Shown one piece after another: positions 25,041 to 33,767 of a stretch of DNA of 64,000 nt. Positions within the stretch are counted from its first letter, which is position 1. The number at the start of each line of letters is the position of its first letter. A program made the translations under genes and the position numbers. Below the pieces are notes generated by a model. That model ran no database searches. It was given only the letters and a program-made list of their open reading frames with translations, and was not told where the DNA came from. Source of the stretch: Eubacteriales Family XIII. Incertae Sedis bacterium. GTDB taxonomy: Bacteria; Bacillota; Clostridia; Peptostreptococcales; Anaerovoracaceae. The stretch lies in contig JAISKC010000051.1 of the NCBI GenBank assembly GCA_031261345.1, positions 46,344 through 110,343 on the forward strand. Direction: 5' to 3'.

Positions 25041-25967
25041 CGTTATCATCGACAGCAGAGTGCTCAGGAAAACGCCCTCTGCGGCGAGCGTTGCATCTCC
25101 ACCGTACTCCTCGGCGAGCGTAACGGGGATAGCTGCGGCAGGAAAGGCAGCCGAAAGTGCGCAGATTGCAGTGAGCAGCGGCGGCAGATTGAAGGGAAGC
25201 AGGCACAGAAGCAAAATTGCAGGAATGAGAATCAACCTGACCCCCGATACGGCAAAAAGCCTGACATTCGACGCAACCTTTTTGAAACTACTGGTCGCAA
25301 GCTGAATCCCCACGACAAACATCGACAGCGGCGTCATCATGTTTCCGAGCTGCTCAAACACGCCCAAAACCTCATTGGGCAAGTCAATTTTCAAAACAAA
25401 GATAGCGAGGGCGACGAGTGAGCCTATCAGCGGCATCGACATCATGGACTTGATCCTCAGCCCCCATGTCATGGGCGGAAGCGGCTCGGTGCTTCTCTCT
25501 TGCCCGTCTTTTCTCGCATAATATATGCCCATGGTGAAGAGCGTGAACTGCATGAAAAGATTGATGATTACTATGTAGAAAAAGCCCTCAAGCCCAAAGA
25601 CGGCGAGTGCGACCGGATAGCCCATGAAGCCATTATTCGCGAAAATTACGAAGTTGCTGTACACGCCGCGCTCCGTTTTGTCAACCTTGGCCACCCTCGT
25701 GAACACGTTGGCAACGACCCACGAAAAGAAATATATGAACACGGTGGCGAGGAACATTGAACTTATTACCAAGAGGTCCTTGCTCGTGAAATCGCGCGAG
25801 GCAAGCGCGTAGATGACAGCGCAGGGACCCGCAATGTTCAGCACGACCTTCGACAAAACCTTGCTCGCCTCGATTTTGAGCCAGCCGACCTTGCTGCAAA
25901 TGAACCCGATGAGAACCAACACGAAAACGCTGGCAACCTGAATTAAAACGACAATTACTTCTTCCAT
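24999..25967 (-). CDS. AEC (auxin efflux carrier) family transporter
   Basis: 322 residues with about ten membrane helices in two five-helix halves, and the family's conserved NNGFMGYPVALAVFG near the middle of the first half plus FPAAAIPVTLAEEYGGD in the second. These carriers export or exchange small organic acids such as malate; the substrate cannot be told. GGAAAGAG precedes ATG 25967. Convergent and overlapping with cbiO. Confidence 0.9.
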   Translation of the reverse strand: MEEVIVVLIQVASVFVLVLIGFICSKVGWLKIEASKVLSKVVLNIAGPCAVIYALASRDFTSKDLLVISSMFLATVFIYFFSWVVANVFTRVAKVDKTERGVYSNFVIFANNGFMGYPVALAVFGLEGFFYIVIINLFMQFTLFTMGIYYARKDGQERSTEPLPPMTWGLRIKSMMSMPLIGSLVALAIFVLKIDLPNEVLGVFEQLGNMMTPLSMFVVGIQLATSSFKKVASNVRLFAVSGVRLILIPAILLLCLLPFNLPPLLTAICALSAAFPAAAIPVTLAEEYGGDATLAAEGVFLSTLLSMITLPIACILLRIFII

Positions 25968-26062
25968 ATTACTCTTTCCGTAAACACGATGCCCAAATGC
26001 AAATGCCATATCGGACCGAACACCCGACTCTAAATCCGAAACTTGTATACCGGTATATGATA

Positions 26063-26713
26063 CTACAAAAATGTCCGCCTGTGAATTGGTGTCGGGCCAA
26101 ATTCTCTGAGACCTTCGTAATGGGCTTTCGTCCCGTAGCCCTTGTTGCTCGCGAAGCTGTAGCCTGGATAAATCTGCTCCATTTCTATCATAATTCTGTC
26201 CCTCGTAACCTTTGCGACGATGGAGGCGGCGGCAATCGATGTGCTTTTCGCGTCGCCTTTGATGATGGCAGTGCCGTGAATACCGGCTTCGGGCAGTTTG
26301 ACCGCATCGATCAAAAGATGCTCGATTTTCGCGCCCGAAGACGCCCGTAGCATTTCATTTGCCTCATTGATGGCGGCGAGCATGGCCTCCTTTGTGGCGT
26401 TCAAAATGTTTATCTCGTCGATTCTGTGGTTGTCCACGAAGCCGACGCCCCAGCAGATCGCCCGCTCTATGATTTGTCCGTAAAGCTCGTTTCTTTTTTT
26501 CTCAGTAACTTTCTTGGAGTCATCCACGCCGAGGACATCGAAATCTTCAGGTAAAACTACGCAGGCCGCACAGACCGGACCGGCAAGCGGACCACGGCCA
26601 ACCTCATCAACCCCGCCGATAAAGGAGGTGCCCTTTTCGCGAAGTGCCCGCTCGTAGACCTGCATTTCTACAAGCCTATTCTTAAGATACTCTTCCCTCT
26701 CCGCCTTCTTCAT
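26063..26713 (-). CDS. rnhB: Ribonuclease HII
   Basis: Removes ribonucleotides from DNA and RNA primers. Catalytic motifs: GVDEVGRGPLAGPV (about 34-47, Asp-Glu), LLIDAV (Asp) and KGDAKSTSIAAASIVAKVTRD with the fourth acidic residue. 216 residues, normal. Overlaps rbgA by ATGA, the common rbgA-rnhB order of Firmicutes. Confidence 0.97.
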   Translation of the reverse strand: MKKAEREEYLKNRLVEMQVYERALREKGTSFIGGVDEVGRGPLAGPVCAACVVLPEDFDVLGVDDSKKVTEKKRNELYGQIIERAICWGVGFVDNHRIDEINILNATKEAMLAAINEANEMLRASSGAKIEHLLIDAVKLPEAGIHGTAIIKGDAKSTSIAAASIVAKVTRDRIMIEMEQIYPGYSFASNKGYGTKAHYEGLREFGPTPIHRRTFL

Positions 26714-27612
26714 TTCGGAGGTAGCTCCAACGTAATTCGACCTATCATACCCGCTCTAAACTCATCGAGAACAGTCCGCGCCGTCCGCTCGTAGTCAAGT
26801 TTCCTGCCAGGCAAAATGAACCCACGCTTCTTCGCGATGGCTTCCATAATGACGAGAGCACTATCGACAAACTCCTCATCATAGTAATCATCCATTGCCA
26901 TTCCGGCCTCGCGAGCTTTTTCCAAATCTTCCTCGCTCAGACCATATCTCTCAAAAAGCGGCTCTCTATACTGCACCTCAAGTATGCGAATAAGCTCGAG
27001 CCCAAGCTCCGAAACATCCAAAATCTCATCCCTGATAGACCCGCAAAACGCCAAATTCATACCCGTCCTAGGATCCTCAAACTTCGGCCAAAGCACGCCG
27101 GGCGTGTCGAGTATCTGCATCCCATTCTCTATAGTGATCCACTGTTTGCCGCGGGTAACTCCAGGCCTATCTCCAACCTGTGCGCCGCGCCTCTTCGCCA
27201 GCCTGTTGAGCAAAGAAGACTTCCCCGAGTTTGGAATACCGACGATCATCACCCGCAAGTTTCGAGCCACCCCGCTCGCCTTCGCCTCCTGCATTTCCCT
27301 TTGCAAAACCTCAAGCCGCGCAAAAAGTTCCCGCATACCGCCGCCGCTCATGCCGTTCGTAACAAGCGTTGTAAAAGCCTTCCCATAAAAGGAAAGCCAC
27401 ATCCGCGTCCGCCGCTCATCAGCAAGGTCGCTCTTGTTCAGCAAAAGAATTCGGGGCTTCCGCTTCACGATGTCGTCAATCAGAGGATTCCGCCCCGAAA
27501 TGGGAATTCGGGCATCGCAAACCTCAACGACAACATCAACAAGCTTCAGATTTTTCTCAATAAGCTCCCGAGTTTTCTTCATATGGCCGGGATACCAATT
27601 TATATTTTCCAT
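26710..27612 (-). CDS. rbgA: Ribosome biogenesis GTPase RbgA (YlqF)
   Basis: Circularly permuted GTPase needed for late 50S assembly. Order of motifs is permuted as expected: NKSD (G4) near 59, then GIPNSGKSS (G1) near 125 and DTPGVLWP (G3) near 172; the N-terminal INWYPGHMKKTRE is diagnostic. 300 residues. Coupled to rnhB by a 4-base overlap. Confidence 0.96.
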   Translation of the reverse strand: MENINWYPGHMKKTRELIEKNLKLVDVVVEVCDARIPISGRNPLIDDIVKRKPRILLLNKSDLADERRTRMWLSFYGKAFTTLVTNGMSGGGMRELFARLEVLQREMQEAKASGVARNLRVMIVGIPNSGKSSLLNRLAKRRGAQVGDRPGVTRGKQWITIENGMQILDTPGVLWPKFEDPRTGMNLAFCGSIRDEILDVSELGLELIRILEVQYREPLFERYGLSEEDLEKAREAGMAMDDYYDEEFVDSALVIMEAIAKKRGFILPGRKLDYERTARTVLDEFRAGMIGRITLELPPK

Positions 27613-27707
27613 ACCGACATTGTAACATATCGAGAACTCATGGATTGAAGCAAATCATTATGTTACGAAATTCCCCTGATGCCCCTGCTGTCCATACAGA
27701 AATTCGC

Positions 27708-28100
27708 TTATATGATATTCAATCGTTCTGTAAGTGCCTCTTGTAAAATCTGTGAGAAATTCAGACCTTTTGCCGCCGCCATTTCATTGAGCCACTGTGG
27801 GATTGTCAGCGTCTTTTTCACGGCCTTACTGCTTTTCAATTTTCGATACTTGATTGTGTCGCAGGCGATGAACGTGACAAACTCATTCGCGCCTAAGTCC
27901 AAGTCTCTTATTTCGGTTGGCGCAGGTATATCCCGCCCTTCCACCTCGTAGTCATATAGCGTCAAGGCCAAGACGTCCTCGGCCATATCGTGCCCATCAA
28001 GTAAATCATCGCCGCAAGTATAGCACGACTCTATATCCGGAAAGTTTATCGAAAATCCCTTTTCCTCAGCAGTAAAAACCGCAGGATATATGTATTTCAT
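27708..28100 (-). CDS. hicB: HicB-type antitoxin
   Basis: 130 residues. N-terminal HicB fold (YPAVFTAEEKGFSINFPDIESCYTCGDDLLDGHDMAEDVLALTLYD) and a C-terminal DNA-binding half of ribbon-helix-helix type (TLTIPQWLNEMAAAKGLNFSQILQEAL). GGAGGG before ATG 28100 fixes the start; the longer frame to 28121 overlaps hicA. Neutralises HicA and probably represses the operon. Confidence 0.93.
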   Translation of the reverse strand: MKYIYPAVFTAEEKGFSINFPDIESCYTCGDDLLDGHDMAEDVLALTLYDYEVEGRDIPAPTEIRDLDLGANEFVTFIACDTIKYRKLKSSKAVKKTLTIPQWLNEMAAAKGLNFSQILQEALTERLNII

Positions 28101-28117
28101 AGCTCGAACCCTCCATA

Positions 28118-28303
28118 TCATTGTTCCACACCGGCATCTTTCAGAATACTTTTCAATGTGCCGATTGGTATTTCCTTCTTATTTCTTGGGACGGGAAACG
28201 TCTTCCCAGTAATGGGACTATAGTATTTGTCATGATTTCCACCATGTTTTACAAGTACGATTCCATGCCCTCTGAATAATTTTAGTAATTCCCCCGTTTT
28301 CAT
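28118..28303 (-). CDS. hicA: HicA-type mRNA interferase toxin
   Basis: 61 residues with the double-stranded-RNA-binding-like fold: KLFRGHGIVLVKHGGNHDKYYSP, where the His of GGNH is the catalytic residue, and VPRNKKEIPIGTLKSILKDAGV. AAAGGAAC precedes ATG 28303. First gene of hicAB, 17 bases before hicB. Inhibits translation by cutting mRNA when HicB is lost. Confidence 0.93.
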   Translation of the reverse strand: MKTGELLKLFRGHGIVLVKHGGNHDKYYSPITGKTFPVPRNKKEIPIGTLKSILKDAGVEQ

Positions 28304-28444
28304 AAAGTTCCTTTCAATAATATACACGTATAAACACGTGCTGTCAAGCTAATCGTGCAAGCAATTACTAAATATTACCATGTAATTTTGGCGTTGTCAA
28401 ATTTTTCTATTAATGCTTGTATGTGGGATGTGGGATATAGTTTT

Positions 28445-29029
28445 TTATAATGTGATGATGCCGAGGTGCTCTAGTAGGATTTTCGTGCCCATGAGAATCA
28501 GGATGATACCGCCGACGAGCTCGGCCTTTGACTTCCATCTCGCTCCGAAAATGCTTCCAACTTTGGTGCCGATCGCGGAAAGTAGGAATGTCGTAACCCC
28601 GATGATCGAGGCGGCTATCCAAATTTGGACGTGCAGAAATGCGAACGAAACCCCTACAGCGAGGGCGTCAATACTCGTTGCGATCGCCAGTGGAAACATC
28701 ATTTTGAAGCTCAGTTTTGATTCGCTCGTAGCATTTCCTTCCGCCGCCGCCTCGTCATTGCCGAAGCTATCCTTCACCATCTTTCCGCCGATGAAGGCAA
28801 GCAATACGAATGCAACCCAGTGGTCAAAGGCGATGATTTTGCTTGAAAACAGAACACCTGCAAAGTAACCGATGATAGGCATGGCAGCTTGGGATATGCC
28901 AAAATAAAGCCCCGGCACCACCGCTTGGCGAAGACTCGTTTTCCCAAGCGACAGCCCGACGGTAATGGATATGGCAAACGCATCCATCGAAAGCCCAACA
29001 CCTATAATTACTAGTTCAACAATACTCAT
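28445..29029 (-). CDS. mntP: Manganese efflux pump MntP
   Basis: 194 residues, six membrane helices, with both half-repeat motifs: GLSMDAFAISITVGL (residues 12-26) and ATSIDALAVGVSFAF, each with the metal-binding Asp. Exports excess Mn2+. No yybP-ykoY manganese riboswitch is visible in the 85 bases upstream. Confidence 0.95.
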   Translation of the reverse strand: MSIVELVIIGVGLSMDAFAISITVGLSLGKTSLRQAVVPGLYFGISQAAMPIIGYFAGVLFSSKIIAFDHWVAFVLLAFIGGKMVKDSFGNDEAAAEGNATSESKLSFKMMFPLAIATSIDALAVGVSFAFLHVQIWIAASIIGVTTFLLSAIGTKVGSIFGARWKSKAELVGGIILILMGTKILLEHLGIITL

Positions 29030-29114
29030 ATCTAAGAGAGTTTACAGTATTTCGGAGCTTTCGGCAATTCTTTCTTTTTTGGTTGATAGCTCAGTTGATA
29101 TTTTCGAAACGCGC

Positions 29115-30089
29115 TTACAGAAGGTCCAGAAAATCGCCGTAGCCTTCCTCCTTCATTTTATCCTTCGGAATGAAACGGAGGGACGCACTGTTGATGCAGT
29201 AACGAAGCGATCCCAATTCTTCCGGCCCATCAGAAAAGACGTGGCCGAGGTGTGCTCCGCTGTCCGCACTTCTCGTCTCGGTCCTGACCCTGCCGTAGGA
29301 GAGGTCTTCTTTCTCCACCACCAACCCCTCGTCTATCGGCTTTGAAAAACTCGGCCAGCCACAGCCGGACTCAAACTTGTCGGTGGAAACGAACAGGGGC
29401 TTTCCGCTGATGATATCCACATAGATACCCTCATCAAATTTGTCCCAATACTCATTTTGAAAAGGCGGCTCGGTCGCCCCGTGAACAGCCACTTCAAACT
29501 GCATCGGCGTCAACCTATCCCTCAAATCGCCTGCACATTCCTCTCTCGCGTTGCTTGCACTATTTGCTGCCAGCTTTGCAGCTTCAAATTTTTCCGCACT
29601 GATATGGCAGTAACCCGACGGATTCTTCTCGAGATACTTTTGGTGATAATCCTCCGCATCGTAGAAATTTTCAAGCTTCTCCACCACTATAGCAACCGGT
29701 TCATCGTAGCTTTCCGACAGAAGCTGAACGGACCCGAGTATGATCGCCCTATCCTCTTCATCCGCGTAGAAAATGCCGGTCCGATACTGCTCGCCGACAT
29801 CGTTCCCCTGCTTGTTCACGGATGTCGGGTCAATGATGTCGTAATAAAGATCCAGTAATTTCGTGAGGGAAATGACCCTCGAATCATATTTTATGTAGAC
29901 GGTTTCCGCATAGCCGGTGTTCCCCTCGCACACCTCCTCGTATGTCGGTGGTTTTAAGGCACCGCCTAAAGCGTTAGCGCCATTCGCATATCCAACACGA
30001 GTTTCTATTACTCCCAAAACGGCCGCAAAATATTTCTCAACGCCCCAAAAGCAACCGCCTGCAAGATATATTTCCTTAAAGCCTTTCAT
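29115..30089 (-). CDS. msrAB: Peptide methionine sulfoxide reductase, MsrA-MsrB fusion
   Basis: 324 residues. MsrA half: [14 protein letters not shown] with the catalytic Cys near residue 13, and [12 protein letters not shown]. MsrB half from about 200: [42 protein letters not shown] and [11 protein letters not shown] with the catalytic Cys. Zinc-binding CxxC pairs of many MsrB are absent. Repairs both stereoisomers of oxidised methionine. GGAGG before ATG 30089 fixes the start. Confidence 0.96.
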   Translation of the reverse strand: MKGFKEIYLAGGCFWGVEKYFAAVLGVIETRVGYANGANALGGALKPPTYEEVCEGNTGYAETVYIKYDSRVISLTKLLDLYYDIIDPTSVNKQGNDVGEQYRTGIFYADEEDRAIILGSVQLLSESYDEPVAIVVEKLENFYDAEDYHQKYLEKNPSGYCHISAEKFEAAKLAANSASNAREECAGDLRDRLTPMQFEVAVHGATEPPFQNEYWDKFDEGIYVDIISGKPLFVSTDKFESGCGWPSFSKPIDEGLVVEKEDLSYGRVRTETRSADSGAHLGHVFSDGPEELGSLRYCINSASLRFIPKDKMKEEGYGDFLDLL

Positions 30090-30189
30090 ATAAATCCTCC
30101 AAATCTCCTCATGAGCATATCTCTTCGCCACAACTCTCTGAATTTATAGTATACCAGTAATTATTTTCAAAATAAATTGTAAAGCAGGC

Positions 30190-30218
30190 TTGACATGTAA
30201 AGCTCGCTTGTCTATAAT
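30190..30218 (+). promoter_or_regulatory. Consensus promoter of the XRE/membrane pair
   Basis: Perfect TTGACA (30190-30195), 17-base spacer, perfect TATAAT (30213-30218). Confidence 0.85.
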
Positions 30219-30239
30219 GAATGTAAAATTAGCTTTACA
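30196..30239. promoter_or_regulatory. Operator candidate around the -10 box
   Basis: Inverted repeat TGTAAAGCT (30196-30204) and AGCTTTACA (30231-30239) flanks the -10; another TGTAAAGC occurs at 30179 just upstream of the -35. Suits repression by the small XRE protein encoded next. Confidence 0.6.
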
Positions 30240-30277
30240 CGTTATCACTCAGCCATTCACACAAAGAGGTGAAGCAA

Positions 30278-30478
30278 ATGGAAAACAAACTTGAGGAACT
30301 TCGAAAGGAGCGGGAAATGAGCCAAGAAGAATTGGCCGTAGGCTTGGAAGTATCGCGGCAGACGATCAACTCGCTTGAAAAAGGCCGCTACAATCCGTCA
30401 ATCCAGCTCGCTTTCAAAATATCCCGTTACTTCGGGAAGACAATCGAAGAAATATTCATCTATGAGGAGGTAGAATAA
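30278..30478 (+). CDS. Small XRE transcriptional regulator
   Basis: 66 residues, a single helix-turn-helix (LRKEREMSQEELAVGLEVSRQTINSLEKGRYNPSIQLAFKISRYFGKTIEEIF), the type found before membrane proteins in Firmicutes. GAGGTG precedes ATG 30278. Its stop shares a base with the next start (TAATG). Likely autoregulated through the TGTAAAGC repeats. Confidence 0.92.
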   Translation: MENKLEELRKEREMSQEELAVGLEVSRQTINSLEKGRYNPSIQLAFKISRYFGKTIEEIFIYEEVE

Positions 30479-30924
30479 TGTTACAAAAGTCAGGGAAAGG
30501 CAAATTCAACAGGAACATCACAGCAATTTTGCTGATAGTCGGTGCAGCTATACTCGTGCTCGGAATCGTGCTTTTCATAGGCGCAGACGACGACGCTCAT
30601 GGGCTCAGCACGTTGTCGGGACTTCTCACAGGAATGGGTGCAGCTTTCTTTGCCAGTGGTATTTTCGCGCTGGTGCATGACAGGAAACTCACGCCCGAGC
30701 AGAAAAGACAGAAGGAAATCGAAGCGGCCGACGAGCGATCCTCGATGATAAGCAGCAAGGCCTTTGTGGTCGCGGCCATCGTCGGTATCGCGCTCAGTTT
30801 CGTGGCCGGAGTCATATTCTTCGCATTTGACAAAATTCTGGTCGGCTACGTTTTCATCGCCCTGATGCTAGTTCAAACCATCACATACGTAGTCGCCTAC
30901 GGATTCTACAACAAGCGTTACTAA
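30478..30924 (+). CDS. Four-helix membrane protein paired with XRE regulator
   Basis: 148 residues with four hydrophobic segments (about 14-34, 43-63, 97-117, 121-143) and a charged cytoplasmic loop (HDRKLTPEQKRQKEIEAADERSS) between the second and third. This architecture is recurrent beside small XRE regulators; function unknown. Translationally coupled to the regulator. Confidence 0.8.
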   Translation: MLQKSGKGKFNRNITAILLIVGAAILVLGIVLFIGADDDAHGLSTLSGLLTGMGAAFFASGIFALVHDRKLTPEQKRQKEIEAADERSSMISSKAFVVAAIVGIALSFVAGVIFFAFDKILVGYVFIALMLVQTITYVVAYGFYNKRY

Positions 30925-30925
30925 A

Positions 30926-32302
30926 TTACTTGATGTTGCTGACCAAGTTTTTTAGCCACTTCAGGGAGCGGTAGCGGTAGGTCATGACAAAAAACTTCGT
31001 GAACTCCTCTATCTGAACCATGAGAACCACGAGATAGATGGGCAGCTGCAGGTAGAGAGCACCGATGAAGGCGATGGGGACGCCGATGAGCCAGACGATT
31101 GCCGTCTCGCTGAGCATTGCAAACTTCGTGTCCCCGCCCGCACGAAGCACGCCGGTGATGATGGTCGAGTTGAAAATCTTGAACGGCATGAAGATGCTGA
31201 AAATTATCAAGATGAGTATTGCGTAATGCACGCCGGTGCCTGTGAGGTCGAAAAGCCTCACGATGAACCTCGACGAGAGGAAGAGCAGCAGACCGGCGCA
31301 GATACCGATGATAGTGGCAAACTTCAGGATTTTGGCCGCGGTCTTCTTCGCATTTTCGAGCTCGCCCGCGCCGAGTTTCTCCCCGACGAGGATAAGCATG
31401 GCGTCACCGATACTGAAGCAAGCGAGCGCAAATATGTTCTGTATTGAGTTGCCCGCCTGTATCGCAGCGAACGCCGTGACGCCCATCCTGCCATAGGCGG
31501 CATTGTACATCGAAGTCCCGAGCCCCCACATAGCTTCGTTTATCGTCGTAGGAATAGCGTTGGCGATGACGCGACGGAAGAGAGCCTTGTTCCAAGAGAA
31601 GAACTCCCCAAGTGGTCCGGAAACGATATTCTTCCTTGCGAATACAACATAGATATACAAAAGAAATTCGAGAATTCTCGACACAACCGTCGCTGTGCAG
31701 GCACCCATGATACCCATTTGGGGGGCTCCGAGAAATCCAAATATCAAAATGATACCGAGGATCGTATTTGTCGAAAACACGACGATGCTGATTTTCAGCG
31801 GAATCGAAGTTTGCTGTGTGGCCTTCAGCGAAGCCGACAATGGAACGACGATGCTCCACGGCAAGAATATCACCGCTCCGAGACGAACCCAGTTCTTTCC
31901 CATCGCGAGGACTTCGGGGATATTTGTGAAGATGCCGAGCACCTTCTCGGGGAATATGACACAGCCGAAGAAGAATACCAAACCAACCCCGAAGCAAACC
32001 GTAACAGCTATGCCCACGACTCGCCTGATATTCACCATGTCCCGCTTGCCCCAAAACTGTGCCATATACGTGATGGTGCCACCAGTAAATCCAAAGAGAA
32101 TCATCCAGAAGATGAAAAATATTTGTGTGGCGAGGCCGACCGTTGCGAGCTCCGTTTCACCGAGGCTACCGACCATCAGCGTGTCAACGAGCGTAAGGGA
32201 GGCGGAAATAAGGTTCTGCGCCGCGATGGGCAGAGCCACAACAAATAGCTTTCGCATCAATGTTTTACTTTCAGAAATCTCAGGACCGGTCTTCTTACGC
32301 AT
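30926..32302 (-). CDS. MATE family efflux transporter
   Basis: 458 residues, twelve membrane helices in two halves; IAAQNLISASLTLVDTLMVGSLGETELATVGLA at the start and the matching second-half motif NEAMWGLGTSMYNAAYGRMGVTAFAA. Exports drugs or cationic metabolites using Na+ or H+. The open frame extends to 32566 without homology; ATG 32302 (MRKKTGPEIS) is the likely start though its ribosome-binding site is weak. Convergent with the preceding membrane gene, 1 base apart. Confidence 0.92.
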   Translation of the reverse strand: MRKKTGPEISESKTLMRKLFVVALPIAAQNLISASLTLVDTLMVGSLGETELATVGLATQIFFIFWMILFGFTGGTITYMAQFWGKRDMVNIRRVVGIAVTVCFGVGLVFFFGCVIFPEKVLGIFTNIPEVLAMGKNWVRLGAVIFLPWSIVVPLSASLKATQQTSIPLKISIVVFSTNTILGIILIFGFLGAPQMGIMGACTATVVSRILEFLLYIYVVFARKNIVSGPLGEFFSWNKALFRRVIANAIPTTINEAMWGLGTSMYNAAYGRMGVTAFAAIQAGNSIQNIFALACFSIGDAMLILVGEKLGAGELENAKKTAAKILKFATIIGICAGLLLFLSSRFIVRLFDLTGTGVHYAILILIIFSIFMPFKIFNSTIITGVLRAGGDTKFAMLSETAIVWLIGVPIAFIGALYLQLPIYLVVLMVQIEEFTKFFVMTYRYRSLKWLKNLVSNIK

Positions 32303-32362
32303 ATCAATTAGTATACCACAGCCTCGGCGGCAGGTCCCAGTAGCAGTCGATTTTGGGGAGAG

Positions 32363-32428
32363 CTCGGGGAAACGTCGATTTCCGTAGATATTTGCCATTA
32401 TTTTTACGCAAATCGCCAGTTTCCCGAG
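32363..32428. repeat. Long stem-loop element (family H)
   Basis: Arms 32363-32387 and 32405-32428, CTCGGGG... / ...TTTCCCGAG; same outer arms as 16439-16504. Confidence 0.7.
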
Positions 32429-32469
32429 TTCATGATTAATAAGGCAGCTGTAGCTCGGGAAAACGACGT

Positions 32470-32539
32470 ATCCCGTTTCATTCGGCCAATTCACAAAAAA
32501 GCATACGTTTAAATGTGAATATCGCAAACAAAACGGGAT
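32470..32539. repeat. Long stem-loop element (family H, variant)
   Basis: Arms 32470-32494 and 32515-32539 (18 of 25 positions pair), ATCCCGTTT/AAACGGGAT at the base; the loop has CACAAAAAAGCA, like the element at 13828. The 441-base gap 32303-32743 holds these two hairpins, the padR promoter and AT-rich leader. Confidence 0.65.
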
Positions 32540-32555
32540 GCAGTCAAAATACTTG

Positions 32556-32588
32556 TTGACAAACAATATTATACGTTGTATAGTATTG
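32556..32588 (+). promoter_or_regulatory. padR promoter with overlapping operator
   Basis: TTGACA (32556-32561), 17 bases, TATAGT (32579-32584). A near-perfect inverted repeat with 11-base arms (32564-32574, 32578-32588; CAATATTATAC/GTATAGTATTG) covers the spacer and -10, as expected for PadR autorepression. Confidence 0.7.
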
Positions 32589-32743
32589 AAAACGATATAA
32601 TATTGTTATGGGAACAATAACGTGAAACAAAGTGGAACAATGAAGCAAGGTGAAACGGTGAAGCAAGACTGTAAAACAGATTCAGCGTTTCCATACGGCA
32701 AAAAGGCAAAAAAGGCATTACATAGAAAGGAGATGATCATAAA

Positions 32744-33064
32744 ATGCTATTTCAAGTGAATACACAAATGCTCGACGCCTGTGTGCTCTCGGTTTTGAAA
32801 GCCCACGACACCTACGGATATGAACTGACACAAACCCTCAAAGACAATCTCGAATTGTCGGAATCCACACTATATCCGGTGCTCAGGCGCCTTACGAAAG
32901 ATTCCTACCTGACGACGTACGACAAGCCGGTGAGCGGTCGCAACAGAAGATACTACGCTATTACGGAGAAAGGCACGTTGCAACTCTCGTATTACAGAGC
33001 AGGATGGACGGAATTCGAAAACAAATTGGGGTCGCTTATCATGGGAGGTGAGCAAAATGAATAG
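32744..33064 (+). CDS. PadR family transcriptional regulator
   Basis: 106 residues: winged helix with DACVLSVLKAHDTYGYELTQTL and the PadR signature LSESTLYPVLRRLTKDSYL, then YYAITEKG. AAGGAG upstream of the ATG. First gene of padR-DUF1700-DUF4097, a standard Firmicutes cassette for an envelope response; probably represses its own promoter through the overlapping palindrome. The next gene starts inside its last codons. Confidence 0.95.
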   Translation: MLFQVNTQMLDACVLSVLKAHDTYGYELTQTLKDNLELSESTLYPVLRRLTKDSYLTTYDKPVSGRNRRYYAITEKGTLQLSYYRAGWTEFENKLGSLIMGGEQNE

Positions 33065-33767
33065 AGAAAAATACATACAGAGCCTTGCGCACCACTTGCG
33101 AAAGCTTCCGCCCGAGGAACGCGTCGAAGCACTAAGGTACTATGAGGAATACTTCGCAGAAGCCGGTGCGGAAAATGAGCAGACGGTGATAGCGGGCCTC
33201 GGCTCGCCGAAAAAGCTGGCAGCAAGCATAAGGGCGGATAGCGCCATGAGGCAGTATGTCGAAAACTATGACGCGGACAAGCGGAAGAAAAGACGAAACA
33301 TCGTGGGCATCACATTCCTGTGCATCTTCGCAGCACCGGTCGGAATTCCAATCGCAGCGGCACTCTTCGCTGTGGCGGTAGCACTCTTCGCTGTGCTCGG
33401 CTCCCTGCTCGTTTCGGGTATCGCCATCGCACTCGCCGGACTCGCGACCTTAGTAGTCGGCTTCGTGCTGCTTTTCTCAAGCGTGCCGGCTGCCCTCTTC
33501 TACATGGGCGGCGGCCTCATGTGCATCGCGCTTGGGATACTGTTTGCCATAGGAATGATCGCTCTTTTCAGGATTTCATTCCAAGGGATTGCCACCCTTA
33601 TCACCAGACTCAGATACGGCGGCAGAGTGAACGAAATACCCGTGCCGGCATGGCAGAACGAGCCTGAGACAAACGGAGCGAACGAGGCGAGTGAGGCAAA
33701 CGAGGCAAACGAGACGACCGAATCAAATGAAACGACCGAATCAAAAGAAGATTGGGAGGTGAAATAA
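33057..33767 (+). CDS. DUF1700 (HAAS) membrane protein
   Basis: 236 residues. N-terminal cytoplasmic HAAS domain (YIQSLAHHLRKLPPEERVEALRYYEEYFAEAG, LGSPKKLA), then three or four membrane segments (about 85-185) and a C-terminal tail of Asn-Glu-Ala/Thr repeats (NEAS/NEAN/NETT). GGAGGTGAG sets the start at ATG 33057, overlapping padR by 8 bases. HAAS proteins are usually partners of PadR regulators and may relay a membrane signal to them. Confidence 0.92.
   Translation: MNREKYIQSLAHHLRKLPPEERVEALRYYEEYFAEAGAENEQTVIAGLGSPKKLAASIRADSAMRQYVENYDADKRKKRRNIVGITFLCIFAAPVGIPIAAALFAVAVALFAVLGSLLVSGIAIALAGLATLVVGFVLLFSSVPAALFYMGGGLMCIALGILFAIGMIALFRISFQGIATLITRLRYGGRVNEIPVPAWQNEPETNGANEASEANEANETTESNETTESKEDWEVK

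Noticed and set aside
28301..28444. Riboswitch or gene in the gaps around hicA and mntP
   Set aside because: AT-rich, no conserved motif or reading frame seen.
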